Below, in pieces: positions 25,758-34,551 of a stretch of 38,109 nt of DNA. How positions within the stretch are numbered: position 1 is the first letter of the stretch; each line of letters opens with the position of its first letter. The stretch lies in the NCBI GenBank assembly GCA_017470145.1, contig JAFUFB010000027.1, positions 1 to 38,109 on the forward strand, written 5' to 3'. The notes beneath the pieces were generated by a model. The model was not told the DNA's origin, did no database searches, and worked only from the letters and a program-made list of their open reading frames with translations. The DNA is from Clostridia bacterium. Its GTDB lineage: Bacteria > Bacillota > Clostridia > Christensenellales > Aristaeellaceae. A program made the position numbers and the translations under genes.

Positions 25758-25777
25758 AAGGTCAACGGAGGGGAAAG

Positions 25778-26494
25778 ATGAGAAATGTTTTGATCACCGG
25801 TGGGTCCAGAGGCATTGGCGCCGCCATGGTTCGGCGATTCGCCGCCACAGGGGACCGGGTTTTCTTTTCCTACCTGCATTCCGAAGCGGAGGCCCTTCGC
25901 CTGCAGGAGGAGACCGGCGCAAAGGCAATTCCCCTGGATGTTTCCGACAGCGCCCAGGTTCAATCTGCGGTAGCGGCCATCGAGCAGGCCTCCAGCGGCG
26001 TCGATGTGCTGGTCTGCAGCGCCGGCGTGAGTTTGAACAAAATGCTGATGGACACCCAGGATGAGGAATACGCCCGCGTCATGGACACCAATCTTTTCGG
26101 CACCTTTGCCCTGATTCGTGCCGTCCTGCCCGGCATGTTCTGGCGCCGGTCCGGCGTCATTCTGACCCTCTCCTCTATCTGGGGGCAGGAGGGTGCTTCC
26201 TGCGAGGCAGTTTATTCCGCCTCCAAGGCCGCCATCATCGGGCTGTCCCAGTCGGTGGCGAAGGAGGCCGCCGGCGCCGGGGTGCGGGTGAATTGCATTG
26301 CCCCTGGCATGATCGATACGGCCATGAACAACCATCTATCCCCGGAAGAAAAGATGGATCTGGCCCAGGAAATTCCCCTGGGGCGGATGGGTGCGCCGGA
26401 GGAGGTAGCGGAAACAGCCTTCTTCCTGGCCAGCGACGCCGCCGCGTATATCACCGGCCAGGTGATTTCCGTCAACGGCGGATGGAGAATATAA
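25778..26494 (+). CDS. Short-chain dehydrogenase/reductase, FabG-like
   Basis: This 238-residue NAD(P)-dependent oxidoreductase has the cofactor motif TGGSRGIG (7-14), the catalytic serine S133, and Y146-x-x-x-K150 in YSASK, followed by NCIAPGMIDTAM and the C-terminal ITGQVISVNGGW. The arginine after the glycine motif suggests NADPH. It resembles 3-oxoacyl-ACP reductase, but no other fatty-acid genes are near. The only partner is the cupin gene 26 bases downstream, so it may reduce another small carbonyl substrate. GGAGGGG precedes the start. Confidence 0.9.
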   Translation: MRNVLITGGSRGIGAAMVRRFAATGDRVFFSYLHSEAEALRLQEETGAKAIPLDVSDSAQVQSAVAAIEQASSGVDVLVCSAGVSLNKMLMDTQDEEYARVMDTNLFGTFALIRAVLPGMFWRRSGVILTLSSIWGQEGASCEAVYSASKAAIIGLSQSVAKEAAGAGVRVNCIAPGMIDTAMNNHLSPEEKMDLAQEIPLGRMGAPEEVAETAFFLASDAAAYITGQVISVNGGWRI

Positions 26495-26520
26495 ATACAG
26501 AAAAAAGGAGTACAAAACCA

Positions 26521-26856
26521 ATGAAAGGCATCGTCAAGCATCATCAGGACACCGAACTGCTGGATCTGGGCGGCGGAACCACCCGTCGAATTTTGGCCTG
26601 GAATGACCAGCTGATGGCCGTGGAGGTCGGCTTTGAGGCTGGCGCCGTAGGCGCGCCCCATACCCATCCCCACGTGCAGTGCAGCTATGTGCTCTCCGGC
26701 AAATTCCGTTATTCCGTGGAGGACGAAAGCACGGAGCTGAACCCAGGAGACAGCATCGTCGTCCCCGGCGGCCTGGTCCACGGAACGGTTTGCCTGGAGG
26801 CGGGCACCCTGCTGGATATCTTCACCCCCGTCCGGGAGGATTTTCTGAAGAAATAA
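26521..26856 (+). CDS. Cupin domain protein
   Basis: This 111-residue protein is a single cupin barrel. Motif 1 holds the metal-binding histidines in HTHPHVQCSYVLSGKF (about 47-62), motif 2 is PGDSIVVPGGLVHG (about 74-87). Small cupins of this kind act as sugar or carboxylic-acid isomerases or as sensors; the true role is unknown. The reading frame is open upstream, but the ATG at 26521 has AAAAAGGAG before it and gives a standard-length protein. It probably belongs to one operon with the dehydrogenase. Confidence 0.85.
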   Translation: MKGIVKHHQDTELLDLGGGTTRRILAWNDQLMAVEVGFEAGAVGAPHTHPHVQCSYVLSGKFRYSVEDESTELNPGDSIVVPGGLVHGTVCLEAGTLLDIFTPVREDFLKK

Positions 26857-26924
26857 GGCATGCGAGAGGCTATTGCCTTCCCGAGCCTTTGGCGGATGTC
26901 GACACTGAACGGCTGGTGCGCATG
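26857..26924 (+). repeat. Structured dispersed element, internally deleted copy (E2)
   Basis: Bases 26857-26916 align without gaps to 11510-11569 (about 41 of 60 identical). The same outer stem is kept as CATGCG (26859-26864) with CGCATG (26919-26924), and an inner AGGCT/AGCCT hairpin replaces AAGGG/CCCTT. About 90 bases present in the long copy are missing. It begins directly after the cupin stop codon. Confidence 0.6.
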
Positions 26925-26954
26925 AAAACAGCGGAGCTTTCGCTCCGCTGTTTT
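26925..26954. terminator. Bidirectional terminator between cupin and ABC transporter genes
   Basis: A perfect 13-bp stem AAAACAGCGGAGC / GCTCCGCTGTTTT with a TTTC loop serves both converging operons, with T runs on either strand. Confidence 0.85.
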
Positions 26955-26963
26955 CCTATTCTC

Positions 26964-27758
26964 TTAGCTCAGCAACAGCCGGTCGCCATCCAGCTCCTTG
27001 CCAGCAGCCTTTTCAAACAAGCCCATCAAATCTCTCCGGGTCAGCTTGCTCTTCTCTTCCCCGGAAACGTCCACCACAATCTTGCCCTCATTCATCATGA
27101 TCAGCCGATTGCCGATGGCGATGGCGTCCTTCATGTTATGGGTCACCATCATGGCGGTCAGATGCTGCTCATCCACGATCTTCTGAGTAATCTCCAGCAC
27201 CTTCGCCGCCGTCTTAGGGTCCAGGGCCGCCGTGTGCTCGTCCAGCAGCAGCAGCTTGGGCGCCTGCAGCGTGGCCATCAGCAGCGTCAGCGCCTGCCGC
27301 TGTCCGCCGGACAGGAGGCCCACCTTGCTGGCCATCCGGTCCTCCAGGCCCAGACCCAGGCTCTTCAGATGCTCCCGATATTGGTCCCGCTCGCTGGCGG
27401 TGATGCCCCATCTCAGCCCCCGGGGCTTCCCCCGGCGGAAAGCCAGGGCCATGTTCTCCTCAATGTTCATGGTAGCGGCGGTCCCAGTCATGGGATCCTG
27501 GAACACCCGGCCCAGATATTTGGCTCGCTTGTGCTCCGGCAGCCGGGTCACGTCCGCGCCGCCAATCATGATGTGCCCCTGGTCCACGGGGAAAACTCCG
27601 GCCACGGCGTTCAGCATGGTGGATTTCCCGGCGCCGTTGCCGCCGATAACGGTCACAAAGTCCCCTTCCTTCAGATCCAGGCTCACCCCCTGCAGGGCCA
27701 CCTTTTCCGTAATGGTTCCAGGATTAAAGGTCTTGTAAATCTGATCAATTTTCAGCAT
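26964..27758 (-). CDS. ABC transporter ATPase, TrpZ-like
   Basis: This 264-residue ATPase energises the importer encoded with it. Walker A is GGNGAGKST (about 38-46), the signature is LLSGGQRQAL, and Walker B is LLLLDEHTAALDP. The H in place of P in DEHT is typical of ATPases paired with PF04392-type binding proteins. The H-loop is MVTHN. Its ATG overlaps the permease gene by 14 bases and has GGAGG upstream. The operon order is binding protein, permease, ATPase. Confidence 0.92.
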   Translation of the reverse strand: MLKIDQIYKTFNPGTITEKVALQGVSLDLKEGDFVTVIGGNGAGKSTMLNAVAGVFPVDQGHIMIGGADVTRLPEHKRAKYLGRVFQDPMTGTAATMNIEENMALAFRRGKPRGLRWGITASERDQYREHLKSLGLGLEDRMASKVGLLSGGQRQALTLLMATLQAPKLLLLDEHTAALDPKTAAKVLEITQKIVDEQHLTAMMVTHNMKDAIAIGNRLIMMNEGKIVVDVSGEEKSKLTRRDLMGLFEKAAGKELDGDRLLLS

Positions 27759-28680
27759 TCCGAGGGCCTCCTTTGCTGCCTTTGGTCCGGCTCAGAATCT
27801 GATTCTTCCAATAGGGCACGCCCAGGAAAATGCCTACCACCAGGGCGGTCAGCAGCTTCAGATCGTTGGCGTCCAAGCCCAGCCACAACACCACCTGGAT
27901 CACCAGATAGTAGACGATGGCGCCGATGGTTACCGCCACCAGCTTCATGGCGAAATTCCGGAACAGCTTTCCGAAAACCACCTCGCCGATGATGACCGCT
28001 GCCAGGCCGATGACGATGGCGCCCCGGCCCATATTCACATCTGCGAAGCCCTGATACTGCGCCAGCAGCGCGCCGCTCAGCGCCACTAAGCCATTGGAGA
28101 GCATGAGCCCCAGCAGAATATTATGGTTGGTGTTAATCCCCTGGGCCCGGGCCATCTTCTGATTCGCCCCCGTGGCCCGCAGGGAGGAGCCCAGCTCCGT
28201 GCCGAAGAACCAATACAGCAGCAGCACCACCACCGCCGTGAACAGAATCAGCACAAAAATCGGGTTCTGAATCGCCCAAGAGCGCACATTCCGGAGGCTC
28301 ACCAGCAGATAAAACTTATTGGCGCTGATAGCCGTGTTCGCCTTCCCGCCCATGATGCGCAGGTTGATGGAATAAAGCCCCAGCTGGGTCAAAATGCCGG
28401 CCAGGATCGCGGGGATGCCCATCAGCGTATGGAAGCAGCCCGTCAATAGGCCCGCCAGCAACCCTACCACGAAGGCAGCCAGCAAGGCCACCCACACGGA
28501 ATAGCCGCTGGTGATCAGCATCGCTGCCACCGCGCCGCCAGTGGCCAGACTACCGTCCACCGTCAGATCCGCCACGTCCAGAATGCGGAAGGTAATATAC
28601 ACTCCGATGGCCATCAGGCCCCAAATCAGCCCCTGCGCCACCGCGCCGGGCAGGGCGTTGACCAGTTTTATCAATTCCAC
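27745..28680 (-). CDS. ABC transporter permease, TrpY-like (branched-chain permease family)
   Basis: This 311-residue membrane protein has about eight hydrophobic segments of the BPD_transp_2 type, with the opening IWGLMAIGVYITFRILDVAD typical of permeases next to PF04392 binding proteins. The start is GTG at 28680 behind AAGGAG. The substrate is set by the binding protein, and such systems are predicted to import tryptophan or tyrosine. The C-terminal tail after the last segment is basic. Confidence 0.9.
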   Translation of the reverse strand: MELIKLVNALPGAVAQGLIWGLMAIGVYITFRILDVADLTVDGSLATGGAVAAMLITSGYSVWVALLAAFVVGLLAGLLTGCFHTLMGIPAILAGILTQLGLYSINLRIMGGKANTAISANKFYLLVSLRNVRSWAIQNPIFVLILFTAVVVLLLYWFFGTELGSSLRATGANQKMARAQGINTNHNILLGLMLSNGLVALSGALLAQYQGFADVNMGRGAIVIGLAAVIIGEVVFGKLFRNFAMKLVAVTIGAIVYYLVIQVVLWLGLDANDLKLLTALVVGIFLGVPYWKNQILSRTKGSKGGPRNAEN

Positions 28681-28721
28681 TTGGAGACTCTCCTTATCCT
28701 TGGGTATTTAAACGGAACGAA

Positions 28722-28749
28722 GCCAGGGAAGAGTCGCCTCTTCCCCGGC
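28722..28749 (-). terminator. Hairpin between binding-protein and permease genes, likely attenuator
   Basis: The 12-bp stem GCCAGGGAAGAG / CTCTTCCCCGGC (one A-C mismatch) with a TCGC loop lies 30 bases after the binding-protein stop codon. No strong T run follows, so it likely reduces rather than stops transcription, as in the sugar operon. Confidence 0.6.
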
Positions 28750-28778
28750 CTGAAAAAACCATGTTTGATTCCCGACGA

Positions 28779-29717
28779 TTATTCGATCACTTCATATCCG
28801 TCCGGAATGGTGATGCCCAGCGCTTCCGCGTTGGCGGCGTTGTACTTCTTGGTGAAGTTGGGAGCGGCTTCAATGGCCAGCTCGCTGACATTGACTTCGC
28901 CCTTCAGGATCTTGGCGGCCTGCTTGCCAGTGGCCACGCCCAGATCGTAGTAGCTGATGGTCAGGGTCGCGACGCCGCAGCCCTGGGCGATGCCTTCTTC
29001 GCCGGCGATCACGGGCAGGTTGCCAGGAATGACGACGCCCGCGATGGTCTCGGTTACGGAAGCGGCGGTGTTATCCGTGGGGATGTAAAGCACATCCACC
29101 GCGCCCACAGCGCTCTGGGTCACAGAAGCGACATCGTTGGAATCGGCGAAGGCGAAATCCTTGGTCTCCAGGCCCTTGGCTTCCAGGAAGCCGCGGATGG
29201 TCTCGATCTGGTAAACGGAGTTGGGCTCCGCGGAGCAGTACAGCAGACCAACAGTCTTCGCTTCGGGGAACAGCTCGGTGATGATATCCGCCTGGCCATC
29301 CAGGGGCGCCAGGTCGGTGGTACCGGAAACGTTGATGCCGGTGGCCGTTCCCTGGCCGATGCCGTCAATGCTCAGGGCGCTGGCGTAGTCAGTAATGGAG
29401 GTGCCCAGGATCGGGATGTCCGCCGTGGCGGCCACCGCAGCCTGCAGGGCGGGGGTAGCATTGCCCAGGATCAGGTCCACGTCGTTAGAAACGAAGGTGT
29501 TGGCGATCTGCGCGCAGGTGGCGGAATCGCCGGAAGCGTTCTGAGAATCAACCTCTACATCCGGAATTTCTTCCTTCAGGGCGTCGATGAAGCCCTGGGT
29601 CGCCGCGTCCAGCGCGGGATGCTGCACCAGCTGAATCACGCCAACGGTCGTCGCGCTGGCCAGACCGCACAGAGCAACCATCATCAAACAAAGAACCAGA
29701 GCCAATGTCTTCTTCAT
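28779..29717 (-). CDS. ABC transporter substrate-binding protein, TrpX-like (PF04392)
   Basis: This 312-residue exported protein has a signal peptide (MKKTLALVLCLMMVALCGLASA) and the two-lobe fold of the PF04392 family, recognised by VGVIQLVQHPALDAATQGF at the mature N-terminus and by DVLYIPTDNTAASV and PVIAGEEGIAQGCG further on. Related systems are predicted to transport tryptophan or tyrosine. The cysteine in the signal peptide is not in a proper lipobox, so it is probably released or held otherwise. AGGAGGAC precedes the start. I found no T-box or other leader RNA in the short 5' region. Confidence 0.92.
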   Translation of the reverse strand: MKKTLALVLCLMMVALCGLASATTVGVIQLVQHPALDAATQGFIDALKEEIPDVEVDSQNASGDSATCAQIANTFVSNDVDLILGNATPALQAAVAATADIPILGTSITDYASALSIDGIGQGTATGINVSGTTDLAPLDGQADIITELFPEAKTVGLLYCSAEPNSVYQIETIRGFLEAKGLETKDFAFADSNDVASVTQSAVGAVDVLYIPTDNTAASVTETIAGVVIPGNLPVIAGEEGIAQGCGVATLTISYYDLGVATGKQAAKILKGEVNVSELAIEAAPNFTKKYNAANAEALGITIPDGYEVIE

Positions 29718-29777
29718 GGAAATAAGTCCTCCTCACAAATGTAATCCAAGAACTCTCCGGCAAAAAACTCATTTCCA

Positions 29778-29806
29778 ATTATAAAAAGCCGATTTCGCCC
29801 TGTCAA
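29778..29806 (-). promoter_or_regulatory. Promoter of the TrpXYZ-like operon
   Basis: Perfect -35 TTGACA (29801-29806) and perfect -10 TATAAT (29778-29783), 17 bases apart, on the minus strand, 60 bases before the start codon. This is one of the strongest promoters in the window. Confidence 0.85.
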
Positions 29807-29884
29807 TGAGGTACAGGGGAAATACAATGTTTTTCCTTTGCACTTTAAACCACGAAAGCGGATCGGATTCTCCCCGTCTTTGCG

Positions 29885-29914
29885 AAAAAACAGCCGCTCC
29901 CGCGGCTGTTTTTT
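29885..29914 (-). terminator. Terminator of the peptidase-EF-P operon
   Basis: CAGCCGC-TCCC-GCGGCTG flanked by A6 and T6 gives a strong bidirectional hairpin, just after the CD1247-like gene. Confidence 0.85.
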
Positions 29915-29927
29915 CGAATGTCAAAGC

Positions 29928-30353
29928 TTAGTCTACTTCTTCCGGCAGCTCCGGAAACAGCTCCTTGCCGCAGTTGGGGCACAGATGCTCCTCCTCCAGG
30001 TCCAGCTCCTCCGGATCCAGCTCTACCGTTTCCTTGCAGTGGGGGCATTCGTACAGCAGGGCCGCGCCAAAGCCGTCTTCCTCGCCGTCCTCGAAGTCCT
30101 CCTCTTCCTCGTAGGCGTCCTCATCGTCGTCGTCGAAGAGATCGGCCTCCAGGTCCGCCAGGTCCTCGTCGATGCTGTCCACGTAGTCGCTCAGCTCGCC
30201 ATGAGCTTCTGCCAGGGCTTCAAAGCTGTCGCCCACCTCGCCCAGCACCTCCAGGATACCCAGGATCAGGCGGTTGGAATCCTTCTCCGGATTCAGCTTC
30301 ATCCCCTCGGCCAGGCCCTGCAGATAGGAAATCTTGTCCGTCAGCTTGCTCAT
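29928..30353 (-). CDS. CD1247-type protein with acidic linker and zinc ribbon
   Basis: This 141-residue protein has an N-terminal helical domain (about 1-70, starting MSKLTDKISYLQGLAEGM, as in proteins named after C. difficile CD1247), a long run of D and E (about 71-93), and a C-terminal zinc ribbon with C103, C106, C125 and C128. No function is known to me. It sits 15 bases behind efp, and the order peptidase, efp, CD1247-like protein appears to be kept in related Clostridia, which suggests a link with translation. TTGGAGG precedes the start. Confidence 0.85.
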   Translation of the reverse strand: MSKLTDKISYLQGLAEGMKLNPEKDSNRLILGILEVLGEVGDSFEALAEAHGELSDYVDSIDEDLADLEADLFDDDDEDAYEEEEDFEDGEEDGFGAALLYECPHCKETVELDPEELDLEEEHLCPNCGKELFPELPEEVD

Positions 30354-30368
30354 TGCTACGCCTCCAAA

Positions 30369-30926
30369 TTACGCGCGCTTCAGATATTCGCCGGAACGGG
30401 TATCGATCTGAATCTTGTCGCCGGTGTTGATGAACAGCGGCACCTGCAGGCTGAAGCCGGTCTCCAGCGTGGCGGGCTTATAGGTGTTGGAAGCGGTATC
30501 TCCGGCGAAGCCGGGCTCGGTGTCCGTCACCTCCAGCACGACGAAGTTCGGCGCTTCCACGGAGAAGGCGCTGCCCTTGAAGAACCGCATGGTCACGTTG
30601 GTGCCTTCCTTCACGAAGGGAATCGCGTCCTCCACCTGGTCGTGGGTCATGGGCAGCTGCTCATAGGTTTCCACGTCCATGAAGTAGTACAGGTCGCCAT
30701 CGTTGTAGACGTACTGCATTTCCTTGGTCTCGATGATGGCGCGGGGCATCTTATCGGTCGGGTTGAAGCTGCGCTCCACGACCGCGCCGGTCATGACATT
30801 CTTGATCTTCGTCCGGACGAAAGCCGCTCCCTTGCCGGGCTTAACATGCTGGAAGTCGACGATGTTCCAGACGCCGCCGTCCCATTCGATGGTAATGCCC
30901 TTCTTGAAATCTCCAGCTGTGATCAT
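30369..30926 (-). CDS. Elongation factor P
   Basis: This 185-residue factor binds stalled ribosomes between P and E sites and promotes peptide bonds at polyproline. It has the three-domain length of EF-P. K32 in [12 protein letters not shown] is at the site that is modified in other bacteria (for example with 5-aminopentanol in Bacillus). No EpmA- or YmfI-type modification gene is in the window. The start has GAGGAGGAAG. Pairing with an Xaa-Pro peptidase gene upstream is common in Firmicutes. Confidence 0.97.
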   Translation of the reverse strand: MITAGDFKKGITIEWDGGVWNIVDFQHVKPGKGAAFVRTKIKNVMTGAVVERSFNPTDKMPRAIIETKEMQYVYNDGDLYYFMDVETYEQLPMTHDQVEDAIPFVKEGTNVTMRFFKGSAFSVEAPNFVVLEVTDTEPGFAGDTASNTYKPATLETGFSLQVPLFINTGDKIQIDTRSGEYLKRA

Positions 30927-30994
30927 GGTTCTTCCTCCTCGTTTCTTTTTGAAACCTTCCTATAAATATAAGATAACTTATGGGAAACAAATTT

Positions 30995-32068
30995 TTACAG
31001 GACCACCAGTTCCTTCCGGGCGGTGGTCAGGGGCTCGGAGCCGTTCTCCTTTACCAGGCAGGTGTTCTCAATGCGGACGCCTCCCAGGCCGGGGATGTAC
31101 ACCCCGGGCTCCACGGTAATCACCATGCCCGCCTTCAGCACGTCATGGCAGCTGGCGCTGAGCCGGGGATCCTCGTGGATGTCGATGCCTACGCAATGGC
31201 CCAGCCCATGGCCGAACCGGCCGACGTAGCCCTGGGAGTCGATGTAATCCCGGGCGATCTTGTCGATGTCAAAGCAATTCTTCCCGGCGGCCAGCGCAGC
31301 CTCGCACATGGCCTGGGCCCGGAAAACGGTGTTGTATACCTTCCGCATCTCGGGGGAGGGCTCGCCCAGGGCCACCGTCCGCGTCATGTCGCTGCAATAA
31401 CCGCCCACCTTGGCGCCAAAGTCCATGGTGATCATATCGCCTTTTTGCAGCTTGCGAGCCCCGGGAACCGCGTGAGGCAGGCTGCCGTTGACGCCGCTGG
31501 CGATGATGGTATGGAAGGCCAGGGCTTCCGCCCCCAGGCGGTACATGGCGCTTTCCAGCTCCAGCCGCAGCTCCAGCTCCGTCATGCCGACCCGAATCTT
31601 CCCCAGCACGGCCTCGAAGGCTTCGCTGGTAATGGCGCCGGCCTTGCGCATGGTCACGATCTCCGCGGGGGTCTTGATCTGCCGAAGCAGCTGGGGCGCC
31701 TTTTTCAGCGGCACGAAGCTGACTTCCTCCCCCACCGCTGTGCGCATGCGCTCCAGCTCGTCCACGGAGATGTAGTTGCTCTCGAAGCGAATTTCGTTAA
31801 TCTCGTCCTGCTGGCAGATTTCGGCCAGCCGCTTCCCGGCCGGATGATCCTTATCCGTCATCACGATTTCAAAGCCCGGCGCGTCTTTCTCCGCCGCCTC
31901 GGTGTATCGGAAATCGGTAATGATGACTCTTCTCTCCGCCGTCAGGTACACCAGGCCTTCGCCCCTGTAGCCCTCCGTCAGATAAAACATGTTGGCCGGA
32001 TCGTGAACCACCACCGCCGTGTTCACGGTCAGATGAAGATACTCGACCAGCCTTTCACTCGCGGTCAT
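30995..32068 (-). CDS. Xaa-Pro aminopeptidase family (M24) metallopeptidase
   Basis: This 357-residue cytoplasmic peptidase cleaves peptides at an X-Pro bond. The creatinase-like N-terminal domain covers about 1-130. The pita-bread catalytic domain has all five metal ligands: D216, D227, H291, E320 and E334. The contexts are MDFGAKVGGYCSDMTRT, GHGLGHCVGIDIHE and EPGVYIPGLGGVRIEN. The ATG at 32068 gives the family's usual length and has AAAGGA, though at long spacing; a TTG at 32098 is less likely. The gene is first in the operon with efp and the CD1247-like gene. Whether it is an aminopeptidase or a dipeptidase cannot be told. Confidence 0.93.
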   Translation of the reverse strand: MTASERLVEYLHLTVNTAVVVHDPANMFYLTEGYRGEGLVYLTAERRVIITDFRYTEAAEKDAPGFEIVMTDKDHPAGKRLAEICQQDEINEIRFESNYISVDELERMRTAVGEEVSFVPLKKAPQLLRQIKTPAEIVTMRKAGAITSEAFEAVLGKIRVGMTELELRLELESAMYRLGAEALAFHTIIASGVNGSLPHAVPGARKLQKGDMITMDFGAKVGGYCSDMTRTVALGEPSPEMRKVYNTVFRAQAMCEAALAAGKNCFDIDKIARDYIDSQGYVGRFGHGLGHCVGIDIHEDPRLSASCHDVLKAGMVITVEPGVYIPGLGGVRIENTCLVKENGSEPLTTARKELVVL

Positions 32069-32110
32069 TCTCGATTCAACATTCCTTTCCGGGCACAAAG
32101 CCCGTCGGAT

Positions 32111-32139
32111 ATTTTATCATATCCACGGCCGTTTGAAAA
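32111..32139 (-). promoter_or_regulatory. Promoter of the peptidase-EF-P operon
   Basis: A -35 TTTTCA (32134-32139) and -10 TAAAAT (32111-32116) are 17 bases apart on the minus strand, between the DUF3048 stop and the peptidase start. I see no terminator between these two genes, so read-through is possible. Confidence 0.5.
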
Positions 32140-32160
32140 GCATTATTTTTCGGGCTCATC

Positions 32161-34515
32161 TCATTCCGTATAGATCACATCCGTAATATCATTGGTAATA
32201 ACGAAGAAGCTCTTGCCCCGTTGGAGCCGCAGCTCGCTGCCATCCTCGTCCACCAGCACCAGCCGCCCCGTCTCCGAGGCCCGCACCCAGGCGCCGCGGA
32301 CATATCTTCCGTTCTGGAAGATTTCCGCCGTGCCGGAGCCCGTCATATGGTGGTTCAGATAGATGTAGTTTCGGTCATAGCTCATCCGCACTCGCAGCAC
32401 GATGACATTCGCGAAGGGGATCACCTCGCCGTTATCCCGGTCGATATACACACCGCTGGAATTGGTCCGGGTGTAATAGTCCTTCGCCGGGTCGTACTTG
32501 AACACCGCTCGGCTGGCGGAATTGGAGCCGCTCTCGGCGTTTTCTCCCCGGTGCAGCACGCGGACGATATTGGCCACCGCCCCCGTCTGCCGGGGTTCAT
32601 CCGTAAACAGGAAAGGCCGCTCCTCGAACTCCACTCCCTTCTCCACCAGGTTAGCATGGATCTCCGCAATGTGGCAGGAGAGGTTGTGGGATCCAATGCC
32701 CTTCACCCGCTCGCCGAATCCATTGGCGCTCAGCAGGTTGTACACCCGATGGGTTCGGCTCATGCGGAATTGATCCGTCAGCTCCATCAGGTCCGCCGGG
32801 CCGCCGGTGCCGCTGATGGCGGGCGGGCCCGCGAAGGCGATGGCTGCGTCGAAGCTCAACGCCGCCGGCAGCATGGAGGATCGCCCGGAGCGCACCGGCC
32901 CCGCCTGGGCAGGATAGCTGTCGGTGTACAGCGCCATCAGCTTGGTGGCGCCCTGGCCAGCATTGGGCACCTGGAAGAGGATGTCCGCCTGGGTTACGCC
33001 CCAGTGGGGATAAGCGTCCTCTGCGTTGTCCAGCACCATGACGATGGGGGTATATTTTTCCCCCGAAGCCGGCAGGCCCGTCATGCCGTTTTCCCCGGCG
33101 ATCATCGGATGGGTCGCGGGGTACTCCTCCTGCAGGGGAATCTGGGCTTCAATCGCGCCCGGAACATGGATGGATTTATCCTCCGCGGGCGCCATGTCCG
33201 CCGCCGCGATGGGGTGCAGCAAAATCCCCTCCTGCTCGGTTTCGGAGGTGAGGTTCCATTTTTTCTTCGCCACGATGAACTCATCGCTGGCCAGATAATT
33301 CCCCGTGGCGCCAAAGGTCTCCGTCGTGCCATACCAGGTGGCCCCGGTGGCATATTGCACGGTGTATACGCCTTCCGGCACCTTGAGGGTGACGTTATTT
33401 CCCGGCGTAATGAAGGCCTCCGCCTGAATCACGAAGGTATCCGCGTCTCGCAGCTGAACATAGGTGTTCCGGCCATCCTTCGGCACCTTGATCAGCACGC
33501 CCCGGCCCTTCTTCGCCTGATGAATCGCGCCGTTTTTGGGCAGGGGCAGCGCTGCCTCCTCCGGCATCAGCCGATATCCCGCCACCAGCTGGTCGAAGGT
33601 GGCCGCCGGGGTGTAGGCCGCAATGTAGTCCCGATAGCCCTCCGGCGCTGTCCCGGCGATCAGGGCATCAAGATCGATGGTCATCGCCTGGGGCACCAGT
33701 CGCCCTTTCTTCATCTTAATAGCGGCTTCGCTCAGAGCGTCCCGCCACAGGCCGGGCAGGCTGGATTCCGCGTCCCGCTCCGTTCCCGGCTTTCCTGCCA
33801 GGTATCCCGTCAATTGATCATAAGCCTGGTTCAGCAGCTTGGTGGGGTCCGCGCCATCCCAGGTCAGCTGGATTCGTTCCGGCCCCTGGCTCACCTTGTA
33901 TTGCCAGTTTCTCTGCACATAGAACAGCGGCGCCCAGTCCGAGGGCGTTTCTCCGGGATACAGCTCCGGCCGGGCCGCGATGGCTGCCTGAAAGCTCGCG
34001 TCCGCGTTGGTCAACGAAGCCGCCTCCACCTTTTTGGCCGCCGTAGGGCTGGGAAACAGCAGATCCGTCACCGCGTCCGTCCATTCCTTTTTCGCCAGGG
34101 AGCCCTTGGCGTTGCTGGCGGCGTTCTTGACCTTGGTAATCAAGGCGGCGGCGGATTTCTTCGTCACCTCTCCATCCTCCCCATAAGCCACTTCCAGCTG
34201 CAGCCGATAAGCGGAAACATTCTCGAAGGCCTTTTTCCGCCAGGCCACCTTGTCCTCCGCCTTCGCAAAGCTACCCAGGCCCTTCAGGTCCGGATCATAT
34301 CCCCGCAGATAGAAAGAAACCTTGCCCTCCTCCGCGGCGACATCCCGCGCGCCGGAGAGCAGAATGGCCTTGACCCAGGGGTCCTTCTGTCCCTCCGCCT
34401 GCTGCGCCAAAAAGGCGTCCAGCTTTTCCGCGCTCCCGCTCTCTGCCCCGGCGATGCCCAGAAGCAGCAGCAAGCAGCAGGCCAGCAGCCCAGCGATGAT
34501 GGTCTTTCGATTCAT
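32161..34515 (-). CDS. Secreted DUF3048 (YerB-like) protein with large N-terminal extension
   Basis: This 784-residue protein has a signal peptide (MNRKTIIAGLLACCLLLLLG, cleavage near residue 24) and no lipobox. The last 300 residues (about 485-784) are a DUF3048 domain, with VMVLDNAEDAYPHWGVTQAD, LMALYTDSYPAQAGPVRSGR and a final beta-rich part. The middle (about 330-410) holds a beta-rich segment. The first 310 residues match nothing I recognise. Typical YerB-like proteins are about half this length, so this is an unusual fusion. The role is unknown; envelope function is likely. GGAGAAGGGAG precedes the start. Confidence 0.85.
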   Translation of the reverse strand: MNRKTIIAGLLACCLLLLLGIAGAESGSAEKLDAFLAQQAEGQKDPWVKAILLSGARDVAAEEGKVSFYLRGYDPDLKGLGSFAKAEDKVAWRKKAFENVSAYRLQLEVAYGEDGEVTKKSAAALITKVKNAASNAKGSLAKKEWTDAVTDLLFPSPTAAKKVEAASLTNADASFQAAIAARPELYPGETPSDWAPLFYVQRNWQYKVSQGPERIQLTWDGADPTKLLNQAYDQLTGYLAGKPGTERDAESSLPGLWRDALSEAAIKMKKGRLVPQAMTIDLDALIAGTAPEGYRDYIAAYTPAATFDQLVAGYRLMPEEAALPLPKNGAIHQAKKGRGVLIKVPKDGRNTYVQLRDADTFVIQAEAFITPGNNVTLKVPEGVYTVQYATGATWYGTTETFGATGNYLASDEFIVAKKKWNLTSETEQEGILLHPIAAADMAPAEDKSIHVPGAIEAQIPLQEEYPATHPMIAGENGMTGLPASGEKYTPIVMVLDNAEDAYPHWGVTQADILFQVPNAGQGATKLMALYTDSYPAQAGPVRSGRSSMLPAALSFDAAIAFAGPPAISGTGGPADLMELTDQFRMSRTHRVYNLLSANGFGERVKGIGSHNLSCHIAEIHANLVEKGVEFEERPFLFTDEPRQTGAVANIVRVLHRGENAESGSNSASRAVFKYDPAKDYYTRTNSSGVYIDRDNGEVIPFANVIVLRVRMSYDRNYIYLNHHMTGSGTAEIFQNGRYVRGAWVRASETGRLVLVDEDGSELRLQRGKSFFVITNDITDVIYTE

Positions 34516-34551
34516 TTGCGTTGATCTCCCTTCTCCTTGTTATCTTACTTG

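Noticed and set aside
29718-29777. T-box or tryptophan-sensing leader before the TrpX-like gene
   Set aside because: The leader after the promoter is about 55-60 bases, too short for a T-box, and has no antiterminator/terminator pair.
32221-34524. 767-codon plus-strand frame opposite the DUF3048 gene
   Set aside because: Antisense shadow; the minus-strand gene has a signal peptide, a promoter and a recognisable domain.
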